Shown here one piece after another: positions 1 to 11,192 of a stretch of 64,000 bases of DNA. The stretch is taken from assembly GCA_032622095.1 (NCBI GenBank), contig CP136061.1, forward strand, positions 188,001 through 252,000, in the 5' to 3' direction. Each line of letters starts with the position of its first letter. Positions within the stretch are counted from its first letter, which is position 1. The stretch is from Siphonodentalium dalli. Its lineage: Eukaryota; Mollusca; Scaphopoda; Gadilida; Siphonodentaliidae. The position numbers were made by a program, and so were the translations under genes. Under the pieces are notes generated by a model, which was not told where the DNA came from, made no database searches, and saw only the letters and a program-made list of their open reading frames with translations.

Positions 1-1445
1 AATTATGATATTATATAAATAATTTAATAGAGATCTACGTGGTATGTGGATATAATAGTGAAGTTTCCAACTTCAGGCGATGTCAGCTACCGATGATCAA
101 ATCATGCATGTGATCGCCATACGTTCTTGCATATCGATAACGATTGAGTGTATCTACTCGTATACTAAAAGGTATAGCGACGGACTCAATCAGATTACTG
201 TATATAGCTAACAGTAGCTGGCTTTTGAAGCCTGAAATTGAATATATAAACCAGGAGATCGCCCGAGGCATTGTTAAGATATTCTAGCTATACTTTATTA
301 TTTTTCATTTCACCATGAAACATGTATACCGCCGGTATAGTCTTGGTAGATGAACAAGGTTGGATAGTCTGTCTAAGTTACACGGACGTTTTCTGACATA
401 ATATCCATAAAAGTCTTCGTAAAATCAATCCTTGTATGGGTACTCTTGGCGATTGGAATGGAACATCTACACAAAATGATCAGAAACCCCATTCTACCAT
501 TCTGGCAAACATATGTGTACGAAGAAATGTTGATGATTGCCTCATGCTTAGACTGCTTCTTGTTACCAGTTCATACTAAGTACCGCTACATTTCCACACG
601 TGCATTACTATGACGACCAAGATGGGATCTTGACAAATTTGAACTAGAATTCAACCAATATATTTACTTGTATTACAGCGATATTAGCATATTTATGTAT
701 CGCTACAATGACTACATGTATGTACAAATGTATATAATTAGTTTGTTTCATATACAAGTAGCGCTAATGTGTATCTGGACCATAATACTATAGTTAGGTG
801 GGGTGAATATAAAATGATTCCCGAAAATTACTCACATAAGGCTGCACAGTTGATGTCGAATCCGGTCCACGATTAAACGTATACTAATATTGTTTGTATT
901 ATTCATGGAATAAATACTGTGTATAAACTAAAGTCCATCTGATCAAACTGGATTGATTTTCACGTGAACATGTATGTAGCTCTGCGTACCATAGCCTCAC
1001 CATGGCCGTGTTCTGCTGAAGTTAATATGTGTATGCCACTTGGTTGGAGGATTATCAAGATGCATGAATGCAGCATGATATATACAATTTATGGGATATA
1101 GCCAGACTGATCTGATAACTCCTAGTCGAATAGAATTGGAACAGTTTGAGTCATTAGGATATATATGGATCGGCCTATATAATATGATCTGAAAGATGCC
1201 ATTATTATAGTGAACCATGGTCACCTCCGTAGTTACGCGTGCTAATTCAACTTTTCCTTCATTTCCACATTTCCTTTGGTTCATGATAACGTTATAACCA
1301 GAATCAACATGGCACGTCATGAGCTGTTATTAACTCCAAATATTACTTCACATTATGTTGTAAGAAGTTAGTGGACTGCGTTGCCCCATAATGTCATACG
1401 TGTGCGTGGATATGAAATACAAGCCATCGATTCAATTATTTATAG
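1..1445. other. No recognisable gene
   Basis: AT-rich sequence with only short, unsupported open frames. The longest, about 107 codons on the minus strand near 997-1320, has no motif I recognise. I see no RNA gene, TIR pair or tandem repeat here. Confidence 0.6.
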
Positions 1446-1587
1446 TGATATAGGGGGTAGCAGGAAGACAGCCCGATAGGGCTAGGCTAACCCCCAACAA
1501 TATACAACATTACCTTTTATGTGTTACTTCCATTGTATTATTCATGTGTATATTGTAAATAAATTATCCTATCCTATCCTATCCTAT
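1446..1587 (+). mobile_element. Probable LINE or SINE 3' tail ending in (TATCC)n
   Basis: The segment contains a short stem-loop, AGCCC-GATA-GGGCT at 1470-1483, then about 80 AT-rich bases, then AAATAAAT and four TATCC repeats at 1565-1587. A 3' stem-loop followed by a short tandem tail is typical of CR1/L2-group LINEs and the SINEs that borrow their tails. No coding part of such an element is attached, so this would be a severely 5'-truncated copy. The left boundary is a guess. Family assignment is not possible from this much sequence. Confidence 0.45.
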
Positions 1588-4479
1588 GTCATTCAGTATT
1601 AAGAACCTGGATTCCAGAGTACATTGTACATAATAAATCAAACTGATGACATGAGACCGGAAGACCCATCACTACCAATGGACGTTTCACCCGTTTCCCA
1701 CCGTGTGGTCGTACAGTTTGTCAAAACGCGGGAATTAGTATCATAATAAGTATCGCCTGTCTATTTTTGGCTCGCATCTATTGCGCTTACCATTCACATT
1801 CTTTCGTCATCTAAGCTGCATGGTTGTATGTGCAAAGCAGTTGCGCAGTCCCTGTTGATTTCGATAAACTTCAAAATAACCGCTAATCAAATGCGACCGG
1901 CAGCACAGTCATAACCATTGCCCATAACCACTTTCCTATTAAACTGATGTACAAACGTAATGCATTGTCTCGCTAAACTTTTCACATGCCTAAATCATAG
2001 AAATCAATATGGGATATTAGTTTGCTGTATACTATCAATGGTCCATACCGGCCTACCGTGTTCATGCCAAGCCACCTTTCGTATATTGGGCGAATCACTT
2101 TGTGTGGCTAGCACCAATTAACTGAACACGAGGAAAGCCAAGAACCAGACATTCCACTTCACCCATTTGTGGGGGTCTAGCCTGGTGTATGGTAATGTTC
2201 ATATCAACTGAATAACATGTCCTGTGGGGTCAATAACTTCTATTAACTTTTCAAAACTCCACATTTGCAATGAAAGTGGTTGGACTACTTTGGTGAAAAC
2301 AATCATCCAGATTTCAGAACCTGGTATTCACAATATATCACTTTAAGCTTGTCACGGGACACTACCGCTTATACAGATATATTACCCACATATGGGTGTC
2401 TATTCTATTTTGATCTGTCGTGGTTATCAATACGATTGAAACCTGCTAAGTTCAGCTAAACGAGGTTCAAATGGTGTTGCCATGCAAATTTAATTAAAGG
2501 TTACAGCGCAACCAACAGTGAGACAAGCAGGCAAAATGACAGCCATAGGATTAATTCTTCTATTGTTTGTGTTTTATAAACAAGGATGTGTTGTTTCTTG
2601 CTTGCCAAGATTCATGGTATAGCTGAGAAGTACAATCCAACTTCATAGCTATCACAATAAACAATTACGTATTGCTACCTGCTATGATACACTATATGCA
2701 TTTTCTACCGATATGTCACGACAACACTAACGATTAACTGCATCATCAATTACCATATTTGATATGGTAACCACCAATATTTCTCACTTAGTATTTTGGC
2801 TTAGGGTATAGCACAGAAGTCTAGACATTGGAATAGTAACACTTGCCCATCCCAAGCTAAGATGGCGGTCTAAGATACTTTCTAATTTCACATAGTGAGT
2901 TGGATTTTCTCTTTAACACCCTCCTCTCTTAATATCAGGAAATTTGAAGAAATGCAGCGTATGCCGTATAGGACATCGCTAATGTGTATAAGAAATTAAA
3001 GCTATGCGCATTTACTTAAAAGTAGCCGATTAACCTAATTCCCCATGATGGAATGCCAGGGCAACATTTGGTGATGTACCGTAACGAACACTTACTTTTG
3101 TATTTTGACTGCCATTTTGGTAGCCATCTTGGATGAAATTGAACAGTTTTGTTGAAGTTTGATAATAATTTCGTATGTGGCACGAATACTTCTTTCCCAT
3201 CACTGAATGCCGCTCATTTCTTTAAATATATTGCTACAATATCGGAATTAATTTTTGACAAGATGCTATAATTCGATTGTCTAAAGTGGATTTTTGACAG
3301 ATCGAACATGTTTTGTACAATACAATTGGTCACCACATTGCTGAAGCAATAATTAAAAACAGAATTGTCACAATTCGCAGTCGATACCAAACTGAAGGTC
3401 ATTTACATGAGATTCTTGAAAATCGCAAAATTGTTGATTTTTTAGTGCCATTTTGGCAGCCATCTTTGACTGGAATAACATTTTCCCGTGAAATCGAGAA
3501 CTACTATTGATGATTTGCCCTAACTGAAAAAAGAATGTATAGCAATTAAGAAATATGCGCTGAATTCGTCAGTTCTTATGACAACCCAACATCTGAACTG
3601 AACTGACAATGACGTCATCTTTGTGACGTCATAATTCTCTCCAGTCGCGGACCCATGAAGTCTAACAAACTTTTTTCCGACAAAGTAAGTGATACCCTAT
3701 CATAATATCATAGTCTCTACATTTGTTAAAAAAATTCCCACGAAAGTACATAAGCGACTCTACAATCACCGGGAATGCAACGCCACCCCATCGATGGGCA
3801 ATAAGATCACTCCAATCTGGCGCGAAAATTCAGCGATGCTTAAATTACATCACAGAAATGATGACGTTTTCACCGGAATATATTATCTTAAATGCTTAAT
3901 ATCTGGTCAAATGGTTTATCTGCTGCAACCGGCAGCTTATATGAAAGGTGAAGATCTCAAGTATTTATAGGATACTTTATGATGACTATCATGTTCTGCT
4001 AGGCGTCCATGCGATTATCTGATAAGAAACATATTACAAAATATACCTCATAAAATCACTTATTGTTTGATGACCTTGACCCTTAACAAATGATCTTGAC
4101 CTCGTAGACCAATGACCTTTACACCAATGTATCGGGCAATACCCGGCCAATAATTCTGCATAAATATAATAAGCCACGGGTTCAATTTAGCTCAAATATT
4201 AATCATTTGCATAATTTCATTGAAATATTAGTGGTTGCTATGGAAACGGGAATTTTCACCATAAACGCACCACTTTTAGTAACCAGAGCATGGCCTATCA
4301 TATGCCTCATGTCACAGGCGTTAAAATGGTGTATCACCATCTCATCTGCAGGGTGGGTGCATTAAGTCGAAAAATATAGGGTCCTTGTCGCTCACCTATA
4401 GGGGTCTAACAGGGGTATGAAATTACGGGGAAGACAATGGTGCAGGTTAAAATTTTCTAAAGTGACGCTGTTGGTGTCA
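1588..4479. other. Unassigned non-coding region
   Basis: No convincing gene. Two short segments (about 3111-3140 and 3447-3475) carry the GCCATTTTGG/GCCATCTT motif that recurs across this window (see 25.8-30.8 kb) and may be old fragments of the same repeat class. Open frames at 3313-3510 and 3689-3970 have no recognisable motif and are probably chance. Confidence 0.5.
3610..3631. promoter_or_regulatory. Two full CRE-like palindromes
   Basis: TGACGTCA occurs at 3610-3617 and again at 3624-3631, start to start 14 bp apart. TGACGTCA is the known CREB/ATF site. Nothing shows that a gene is controlled from here, because no neighbouring gene is visible. The match is exact but short, so function is inference. 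Confidence 0.3.
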
Positions 4480-5095
4480 GGGGCAGAAAATGGGAGTGGC
4501 AGCAAAAATGAGAAATTATTGTGGTCGCCGATTTCCTACAAGCTTACACAATCCTCTCCATGATATATGGAGCCGTTCGAGCCAGTGTGTATGAAGGGGC
4601 AAATAGGCACCAATTTTTTTATAAAAAAGCTAATTTATAGCGCCGATTTCCACCAAATTGATACATATTCTTCTTTATGATGCAAGAAATCTAATCGTGT
4701 AATTTAAATACGCAAACTTTGTGCCGTTTGAGTGAGAGATTGGGGAGCACTACATTTGATAATAATTTGTTTAATTGCCTATTACCACCAAACTTCTACA
4801 TAATCATCTTCGTGATACCACGAGTCTGATGGCCGTGGTTTAAATGTGTCACAAGCGGCGCCGTTCGAGTCATGATTTGGGAGTGGAGGGCACCAAAGAT
4901 GATACAAATTCGTTTAGCACTAATTTCCACCAAATTTATAACCGTTCTTCTCCATTGATACTTAAGGAATTAACTTGGGTTAAAGACGCCACATTTGGTG
5001 CCGTTTGGGTCAGGCATGGAGAGAGGAGTGGCACTAACGTTGATAAGAATGTTTTAGTCGCCGATATCCACCAAAGATATATATAGTCATCTCCA
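4480..5095 (+). repeat. Degenerate tandem repeat, about 112-145 bp period
   Basis: Five related blocks share the phrase GCCGATTTCCACCAAA, or variants, followed by a TCTTC/ATCTCC-ATGATAC segment and then GCCGTT(C/T)GAGT. They start near 4529, 4641, 4786, 4922 and 5060, so spacing is 112-145 bp. The copies are strongly diverged, so this is an old array or the internal repeat of a decayed element. The 80-codon open frame at 4844-5086 runs through it and is not treated as a gene. Confidence 0.5.
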
Positions 5096-6079
5096 TTTTT
5101 CGTTCTAATGTGTTCTCACACCATCGACAATTATATCTTCTCAACTGTCATATTTATATGGGGACGGAATGAGGGCACTCGCATAGTGAGCTAGCAAAGA
5201 CAAGTACATAGAATAAAGAATTAAATGAATATTTATCATTCGTCTTTAGAAATACATATATTCTTACAAAATGAGGGGCAATGAACCGTCAGAGGATGGC
5301 ATGTTAGAATGGCTCATGTATTACAATACAATTGCGTCTGCCCCATTTAAGATATTTTCGAAAAAAAATATAAAATTTGTAAAGTGATCAAAAATAGTGA
5401 TCACAGTGTGCAGAATAGTTTATTCTGAGATAAAAGCAACACAATCATGCAGTAGCACATGACTTTTCAGTATCCGCTTCTGACAAGGGCGCATCTGCCC
5501 TATACAGATGATTTCTTTCATTGTTTTTTTAAACAGACCCATATCTTATAATAACATGTAGCTGATATATAGCAACATTTATACAATAATTAACCAGAAT
5601 ATCACTATGAATCAATGAGCACATGGACATGTCTTTAAAACATATGTATCTTCATGGATATATCATAACTATGTGTCCTCAAAATCTTACTCTAACCCAC
5701 TAGATTGATTTATACATCTCTATGTAAACCCAATTGTCATATTTTATTTCTGCGAACTAATGTGTTTATGATGTCCATGTTTTGGTCGCAATTAAAAAAT
5801 ATAAAAAAACAAACAAAAAACAAAAACAAGAAACAAATTCCAACCACGTCGACTACTATTTAAACAGCCGTCCTCAATAAAACCCGCATATTTTCTGCTT
5901 ATAACATTATTTGTTTTAGGTCGTTAATCTGCTTGGAATTGCCTCATTTTAAGTCGATAATGAACTGAAAATGAGAGCGTTTTAGTAACATTATCGACTC
6001 ATTATGACTTCATTATAGGTTAATTTATGTGCGGACAATGACACATATAAACTATTTCACGACATATTGGGTGTACGAT
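5096..6079. other. Unassigned AT-rich region
   Basis: No gene or paired repeat seen. There is an A-rich low-complexity patch near 5793-5840 (A/AAAC/AAAAC runs). Confidence 0.55.
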
Positions 6080-6212
6080 CGGACAAGGTGAGCCATTACA
6101 TTTAATCCATGTATATAAGAATGACGTTTTATGATGCCATTTGGATATACAATTTATGAGAGTACATGTAAAACTTTGAGCAAGAGTATTTCCGCCAAAT
6201 GTCCACAGCAGA

Positions 6213-6569
6213 GTGTTTCACATCAGTTTAACCTGGGCAACGCGGGTAACCCTGCTAGTTCTACATAAAAACACACCGCGAACGTGTTTTTTGTATCGAC
6301 AAATCGATGAAATATCGCGATTTCGGTATTTGTTTTAAAGATAAAATTCGGCTCCGTTTACGATATAAGTGGGGAGTGATTTGGTGTAAATAATAGTTTT
6401 TGGTGGACTAGTTACTGATAACTTATAAGAAATTATTTTACAGCCCATGCTGTCTACAGTGCGCTTAAAATGAACCGACACCTGATATACCTATATTTTC
6501 CGGACTCTGAACGCCAACATAGGAGAGGGAAAGGTAAATGGTGATTGTGGGTTAAAGTGATGTGAAACA
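6213..6569. mobile_element. Small TIR element (MITE-like)
   Basis: TGTTTCACATCAGTTTAACC at 6214-6233 is matched in inverse orientation by the segment 6550-6569 with one mismatch. The interior has no coding capacity. A third copy of the end, in the same orientation as the left one, occurs at 31001-31020 within a longer stretch resembling 6100-6240, so the family is dispersed. I could not define a target duplication. Confidence 0.5.
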
Positions 6570-6782
6570 GTCCGGTAGTGTGGTTAAATAGAAATCGAGA
6601 ACAATCTTGCTGAAAGTAGTTATTTTTAGGAATATTAATCCAAATTTAAAACATACACACCGTAAATTTGATATATTAATTAAATGCAATGACTCCTGAT
6701 GGCCAAATGATGTGTTTATGTTTATCGCCGACAGTTGCGTCCCGAATCCAGATATAAAAATTTACAATTCAGCGCAGTTTAG

Positions 6783-6915
6783 ACGATGTTTTCCATGGAG
6801 GGGTATAGTCGGTTTCTTTGAAATTGTCAGCTACATTCCCCAGGTTGGCATAGCGCCTGAGTACTAACTTATCAGTTTCACGCACCCGAACAAGTCCTTA
6901 ATATGTCTTTAACTA
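6783..6915 (-). repeat. Dispersed repeat, related in inverse to 25655-25797
   Basis: This stretch matches the reverse complement of 25655-25797 over about 130 bp with moderate divergence. The best-conserved block includes ACTAACTTATCAGT and CACGCACCCGAACAAGT. Together with 6100-6240, which resembles 30880-31021, it indicates that both flanks of the giant inverted repeat at 25.8-30.8 kb share a dispersed family with the 6-7 kb region. Confidence 0.55.
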
Positions 6916-7894
6916 TGAAGAACCGGTTGACAAATAATACCGCATATTATTATCACTGAAGTTTTGTAAATTCAAATGGGATACCTGTCTTATAATATTT
7001 ATGAAGACCCTATACGATAAACGCGCATGTTGTTGTTTTTTTTGTTTTTTTTGCTGACGTTATCATAAAACGTCATACATATAGGTGTCGCGCTACATGT
7101 CGTAAGAAAAGTGTTTTCTGATGTGCCATCACCCCCTGATTACGAAAATACCAACAAACCTTATTACATACAAAACAAATCAGGTCTCAGCTCTGGGACA
7201 ATACGAGGACAATACGTTAAACCGTATCCACACGCAGGTCGATATTGCAAGTACCAACAGGACTCCTATATACACCACAAATAGCGGGATTCACCAAATG
7301 GTAAAAAGTGTGCGCCATTATATGGTAAACTTATCCCTCATAGTGGGGCTGGAAGCATATATTCTAACCCGGGCCCACACGGGGGGTGGGGTTCAACGTG
7401 GTAGTAGTGTATATATATCTATTAGCGACAAAACCAAACATGTGTTAGGCGTCAAGTTGACATTGGAGATATATTATATATAGAACCCTTTTGTCTCCAG
7501 TATACGATAATTCGTTTAGCTTCTTGTCAGAAGTAATCTTCGGATATCACTCACGTGGAGTAAAGATAGCTACATTCTAACCACCGCACATAACATGATT
7601 CACGCGAATAAGATAACTTGCTCTGAAGACTGGTCTAGACTATTTATTGCTTTTTATTATAGTCCAAATGAATCTATCAAGTGAATGACATCTATTTCAG
7701 CTGTGGGGCTTTAGGACAAATTCTCAATGATCGGGTATATAAGTGTAATGAGCGCAATGTATTACGTTTAATGCGATGGTAAACATGCAAATGACATTTT
7801 AAGTCAAAGTTGTAATTCTCGCCTTCATGCTTTCAAACTATATACAAAGCTGATTTCGCAGACCTGTGGCTGACGCATGCGGCCAACGCATGTG
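6916..7894. other. Unassigned region
   Basis: T-rich patch near 7030-7055. An open frame of 120 codons (7121-7483, plus strand) shows no domain, signal peptide or repeat that I recognise, and its composition matches the surroundings. I do not call a gene. Confidence 0.5.
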
Positions 7895-8074
7895 GCTATC
7901 GGGTTTGGCACAACGTTTCAAACCATGCATACACATATCACTGGGTTTGCGGCTGACGCAATTAAATGCAACCGATTTCAAAACATTTTGAAATCGGAAG
8001 CGTTTAACTGCGTCAGCCGCAACCCCAGTGATATGTGTATGCATGGTTTGAAACGTTGTGCCAAACCCGATAGC
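7895..8074. repeat. Near-perfect fold-back, 89-bp arms
   Basis: Arms 7895-7983 and 7986-8074 are inverted copies of each other with a 2-base centre and only a few mismatches. Because of this symmetry, similar peptides (FGTTFQTMHTHITG and variants) can be read on both strands, which explains two misleading open frames here. The structure could form a long hairpin or cruciform. It may be a MITE or a local inverted duplication. Confidence 0.85.
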
Positions 8075-8080
8075 TCCATT

Positions 8081-8137
8081 CTTGTTGCCATTCATCGGAA
8101 AGCTCTCCCCGAGAACTTTCCTATGAATGGCAACAAG
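8081..8137. repeat. Second fold-back, 27-bp arms
   Basis: Arms 8081-8107 and 8111-8137 match at 25 of 27 positions with a 3-base loop. It lies 6 bp beyond the larger fold-back. The loop is shorter than in usual miRNA precursors, so I do not call a miRNA. Confidence 0.8.
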
Positions 8138-8532
8138 CCATATTTCCGACTAAATCCTGAAAAGTTACCCATAATTCTGCTGTGGATAAGGAGTCGATTA
8201 ATTAGGGCATTACTGTATATGTGCCTATATAAACCCTGGGGTTTTTTTTAATTAACGGATTCTATGACGTGCATATGTGTGTTAATGGGTTTGTAGAAAC
8301 GGCACTTGTACCATCGCGGAATGATAGAACTCGAGACTGTAACCCTCGTTCTTGCACTCGTGCTTATTTATTTCAGCGCCTCCACGATGGTGGCAGCTGC
8401 GATTAATGCACGCATGTGTGTATGAAGACTGTTTCGAAGGGAATTTCATCATTGACTCATATTATGTATATATGTTTTGCCTGCCAAAAAAATGCGGTCG
8501 CTTACACGGAAGCTTGTGGAAATGAAGATATG
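8138..8532. other. Unassigned spacer
   Basis: No gene or structured repeat seen between the fold-backs and the left TIR of the next element. Confidence 0.5.
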
Positions 8533-8654
8533 TGTAGGGGAGACCCGGGCAAAGCGGATCACGTAAGGTTTTCTTGTACAAAATGCAACCGGCATCAGAA
8601 ATATTAGCACTGTCAGTTTCTAATCATGATGGCATAACATTTTACGTAGGATGC

Positions 8655-10867
8655 ATTGAATGAATGAATGATGCTTTAATCGCAGCCATTTTTACATGGA
8701 ACATGAGCGATGGTTAACTATTTACACTATTTACACATATAGAACATTATATATAATGATCACAATAAACTAGATGTTGTAAACATACAAGATACATTTG
8801 ACAAATTGAAACAAACAAACACGCATCATTAGCATACACTAAACATATACAAAACACGCACAATAAAGCTACAAACAAACAAACAATATTTGCATTTATT
8901 ACGAACCTTATTCATCATTCATGATTGTGTCCTTTCCACTAAATTTTTTTCAACCCGAGTTTTATAAAGATTGACAAATTGTTTAATATGTCAGGGTTGG
9001 TCGAGTTAAGAAGTTCGAATAAAAGTTCTCTCGAAGGTTCGTCATAACATGCCTTCGGAATGTATTTGTTTCGTAATTGTTCAAGTTGCGGACACATAAT
9101 AATAAAATAGAATTCATCGCATAGCAAGGCGTTACAAAGTGCGCATGAACTATCTTTGTTGCTGCTTTTATGATTGCGATTCCGTTTTTTCCATCTACCG
9201 GTCTCAATACCTAATCTATGATTGGACGTTCTCATTTTCTGAACGTAAACCATCATGCCAAATGGCATGTTCATGTAGTGCCAGCTAATTGAAGGCTGTA
9301 CTTTCATGTGTTTATAAAACTCCCCTCTATCCGAAGAATCAACATCGTTTCGCCACTGAGTTCTAAACTCTTGAATTAGTGTATCATTAAATATTCTAAA
9401 GGAGCTGCATGGCAGAGGAGTTTGGTTGTCCCAGTTATCATTGAGATTTGCGGACTCGAGAACTCCTGAAATATGATCAATATAACGTACGCGTTTAGTT
9501 TTGTGCAATTCAAGCAATAATTTATAAAGTACTGATGGTATACCTGTATCTTTCTTTATAATACGGCACCAATATGAGATCATTCTCTTCTTGATCTCAA
9601 TAGAGAGAGGCCATCGGTCTAACTCTCCATAAACCATATAACTCTGCGTGCTACTTTTCATATTCGTCAATGTTTTACAAAATCCTAAATGTACCGTTTC
9701 AATATCGCGACAATTTTCGAACCCCCAAATCTCACAACCGTACAATAAAATCGGTTGGACTAGATAGTCAAACAGTTTCAAAGATAAATCGACAGATAAA
9801 TGAAGATTACGCACTTTCGAAAGTAGCGCGTACATTGCTTTAGTAGCTTTTATCCGAGTTTTCTTGACTGCACGACAAAATCTGCCATTAAAGAACAAGT
9901 CAATACCAAGGTATGTAAATTCGTCAACAATTTCAAGCTCGTTACCGTTCAAGATGAACTTTGGGGGCGTGTGAATACGTTTATTTCCGAAAACCATAAC
10001 CTTTGTCTTTTGTACGTTGACGGTAAGTTCCCATGATTCGCAATAGTCTGCGAATGCATCAAGAAGTCGCTGCATATCAGTAGGGTTATCCGCCAATAAA
10101 GCGGTGTCATCAGCGTACAAGATGCACCAAAGTTTCAGATAACAACCAATCTGTTTGAAGGCTTGATCATTCAAGTACTTGAGTCCATCCACAGCGCAAT
10201 TTTCTAAAAAGTCTTCAAGATCATTCAAATACATTGAAAAGAGTAAAGGTGACAGGTTTCCACCCTGTTTAACACCTATATTAGATATAAAATACTCAGA
10301 TCTTACGTCACCTTTCAATACACAAGATTTAGTTGAGTCATACATGTTACGAATAACTTTGAAAATCCTACCGTTTATACCATTTCGTAAAAGTTTTACC
10401 CATAGGCCCTCTCTCCAAACAGTATCAAACGCTTTTTTGAAATCTATAAATGAGCAGAAAAGTTTTCTCCCATTCCGCAAATATATTTCTGTTAAACTGT
10501 ATAACATAAAGATGTTGTCTAATGTAGATCTACCTTTCCGAAAACCGGATTGATTATCTTTAAGTATGTGGTTTTCTTCTACGTAACTATTAAGTCTGTT
10601 GTTGATAATACCAGTAAATAACTTACCGACGCAACTCAGTAAAGTTATGCCTCTATAAGAGTCAGGACATAATCTGTCGCCCTTATTTTTATATAATGGC
10701 TTAATCATACCGGTTGTCCAGACATCAGGAAAAAATCCAGTATCAAGAATCAAATTAAATAACCTAGTATAAAATGGCAGTAATATATTAAGTGTGTATT
10801 TAATGTAACTGTCGATACCTGCATCATATGCATCTATTGGTTTGGTTGATATGGTGATTTTAATTTT
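8655..10867 (-). mobile_element. 5'-truncated LINE (APE-type non-LTR retrotransposon)
   Basis: Read on the minus strand, a reverse-transcriptase frame is followed by about 280 bases of 3' non-coding sequence and ends in an ATTC microsatellite tail (8655-8668), a typical LINE 3' end. The 5' part, including the endonuclease, is missing. The 5' junction lies about 10867, where the sequence switches to the GATCCACTTTGCCC motif of the surrounding TIR element. The open frame is intact, so the insertion is fairly young. The clade is probably within the CR1/L2/Jockey group, but I cannot fix it. Confidence 0.8.
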
Positions 10868-10894
10868 GATCCACTTTGCCCGGCCTTCGGGCAA
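8939..10894 (-). CDS. LINE reverse transcriptase, N-terminally truncated (651 codons)
   Basis: The protein would copy LINE RNA into DNA at the target site. Visible RT motifs in order are YKNKGD (68-73) with SYRGITLLS (79-87), QSGFRKGRSTLDNIF (115-129), FIDFKKAFD with the first catalytic Asp (149-157), GVKQGGNLSPLLF (207-219), and the catalytic YADD (260-263). YLVQPILLYGCEIWG (377-391) is the usual post-RT segment. The C-terminus has a zinc-knuckle-like C584xxC587...C601, but the usual His of DEFHF is Tyr here (DEFYF, 593-597). The endonuclease domain is absent. The apparent start, MPEGRAKWIK, is encoded by the neighbouring TIR element's GATCC-motif sequence, so it is a chimeric, accidental N-terminus. 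Genuine LINE sequence begins about residue 15-20. There are no stops or frameshifts across the RT. Confidence 0.85.
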   Translation of the reverse strand: MPEGRAKWIKIKITISTKPIDAYDAGIDSYIKYTLNILLPFYTRLFNLILDTGFFPDVWTTGMIKPLYKNKGDRLCPDSYRGITLLSCVGKLFTGIINNRLNSYVEENHILKDNQSGFRKGRSTLDNIFMLYSLTEIYLRNGRKLFCSFIDFKKAFDTVWREGLWVKLLRNGINGRIFKVIRNMYDSTKSCVLKGDVRSEYFISNIGVKQGGNLSPLLFSMYLNDLEDFLENCAVDGLKYLNDQAFKQIGCYLKLWCILYADDTALLADNPTDMQRLLDAFADYCESWELTVNVQKTKVMVFGNKRIHTPPKFILNGNELEIVDEFTYLGIDLFFNGRFCRAVKKTRIKATKAMYALLSKVRNLHLSVDLSLKLFDYLVQPILLYGCEIWGFENCRDIETVHLGFCKTLTNMKSSTQSYMVYGELDRWPLSIEIKKRMISYWCRIIKKDTGIPSVLYKLLLELHKTKRVRYIDHISGVLESANLNDNWDNQTPLPCSSFRIFNDTLIQEFRTQWRNDVDSSDRGEFYKHMKVQPSISWHYMNMPFGMMVYVQKMRTSNHRLGIETGRWKKRNRNHKSSNKDSSCALCNALLCDEFYFIIMCPQLEQLRNKYIPKACYDEPSRELLFELLNSTNPDILNNLSIFIKLGLKKI

Positions 10895-10924
10895 ATTGGA
10901 TCATCATACCGGGCAAAGCGGATC
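10868..10924. repeat. Three copies of the GATCC(G/A)CTTTGCCC motif
   Basis: The 14-bp motif occurs at 10868-10881, inverted at 10889-10902 and inverted again at 10911-10924, immediately beyond the 5' end of the LINE. It matches the inner half of the 28-bp TIR of the enclosing element. The first two copies form a small hairpin around GGCCTTC. Confidence 0.75.
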
Positions 10925-11164
10925 AGCAAACGAATCCTTCTGAAAATGCAATACTACTCAACTAATCATATACTTTTCAGTTTTATTAATGACAATTATA
11001 CATATTTATTGCAAATAATTAAAATCGCGTTCTTTTCAAACGTTCAATTTTTTACTTTATGAACATGCTCCGACAAGGCACGAGTTTTATCGACCCATCT
11101 TATTAAAATTGTCCAAATTCACTTAATCTACGCATGTGTACCGGAAGTTAGTCATGTTATGAAT

Positions 11165-11192
11165 GATCCGCTTTGCCCGATCCGCTTTGCCC
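11165..11192 (+). repeat. Tandem pair of GATCCGCTTTGCCC
   Basis: Two exact, abutting copies of the TIR core (11165-11178, 11179-11192). A further pair lies at 11543-11556 (one base changed) and 11561-11574, the latter inside the right TIR. Subterminal repeats of this type are often transposase-binding sites in DNA transposons; that role is inferred. Confidence 0.75.

Noticed and set aside
7121-7483. 120-codon plus-strand frame
   Set aside because: No recognisable motif, no supporting gene structure, and length compatible with chance in a 64-kb animal sequence.
8081-8137. miRNA precursor
   Set aside because: Loop of 3 bases, no expression evidence, and adjacent to another fold-back of repeat character.
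7838-8251. Opposing open frames encoding similar peptides (FGTTFQTMHTHITG)
   Set aside because: They are mirror readings of the two arms of the 7895-8074 palindrome.
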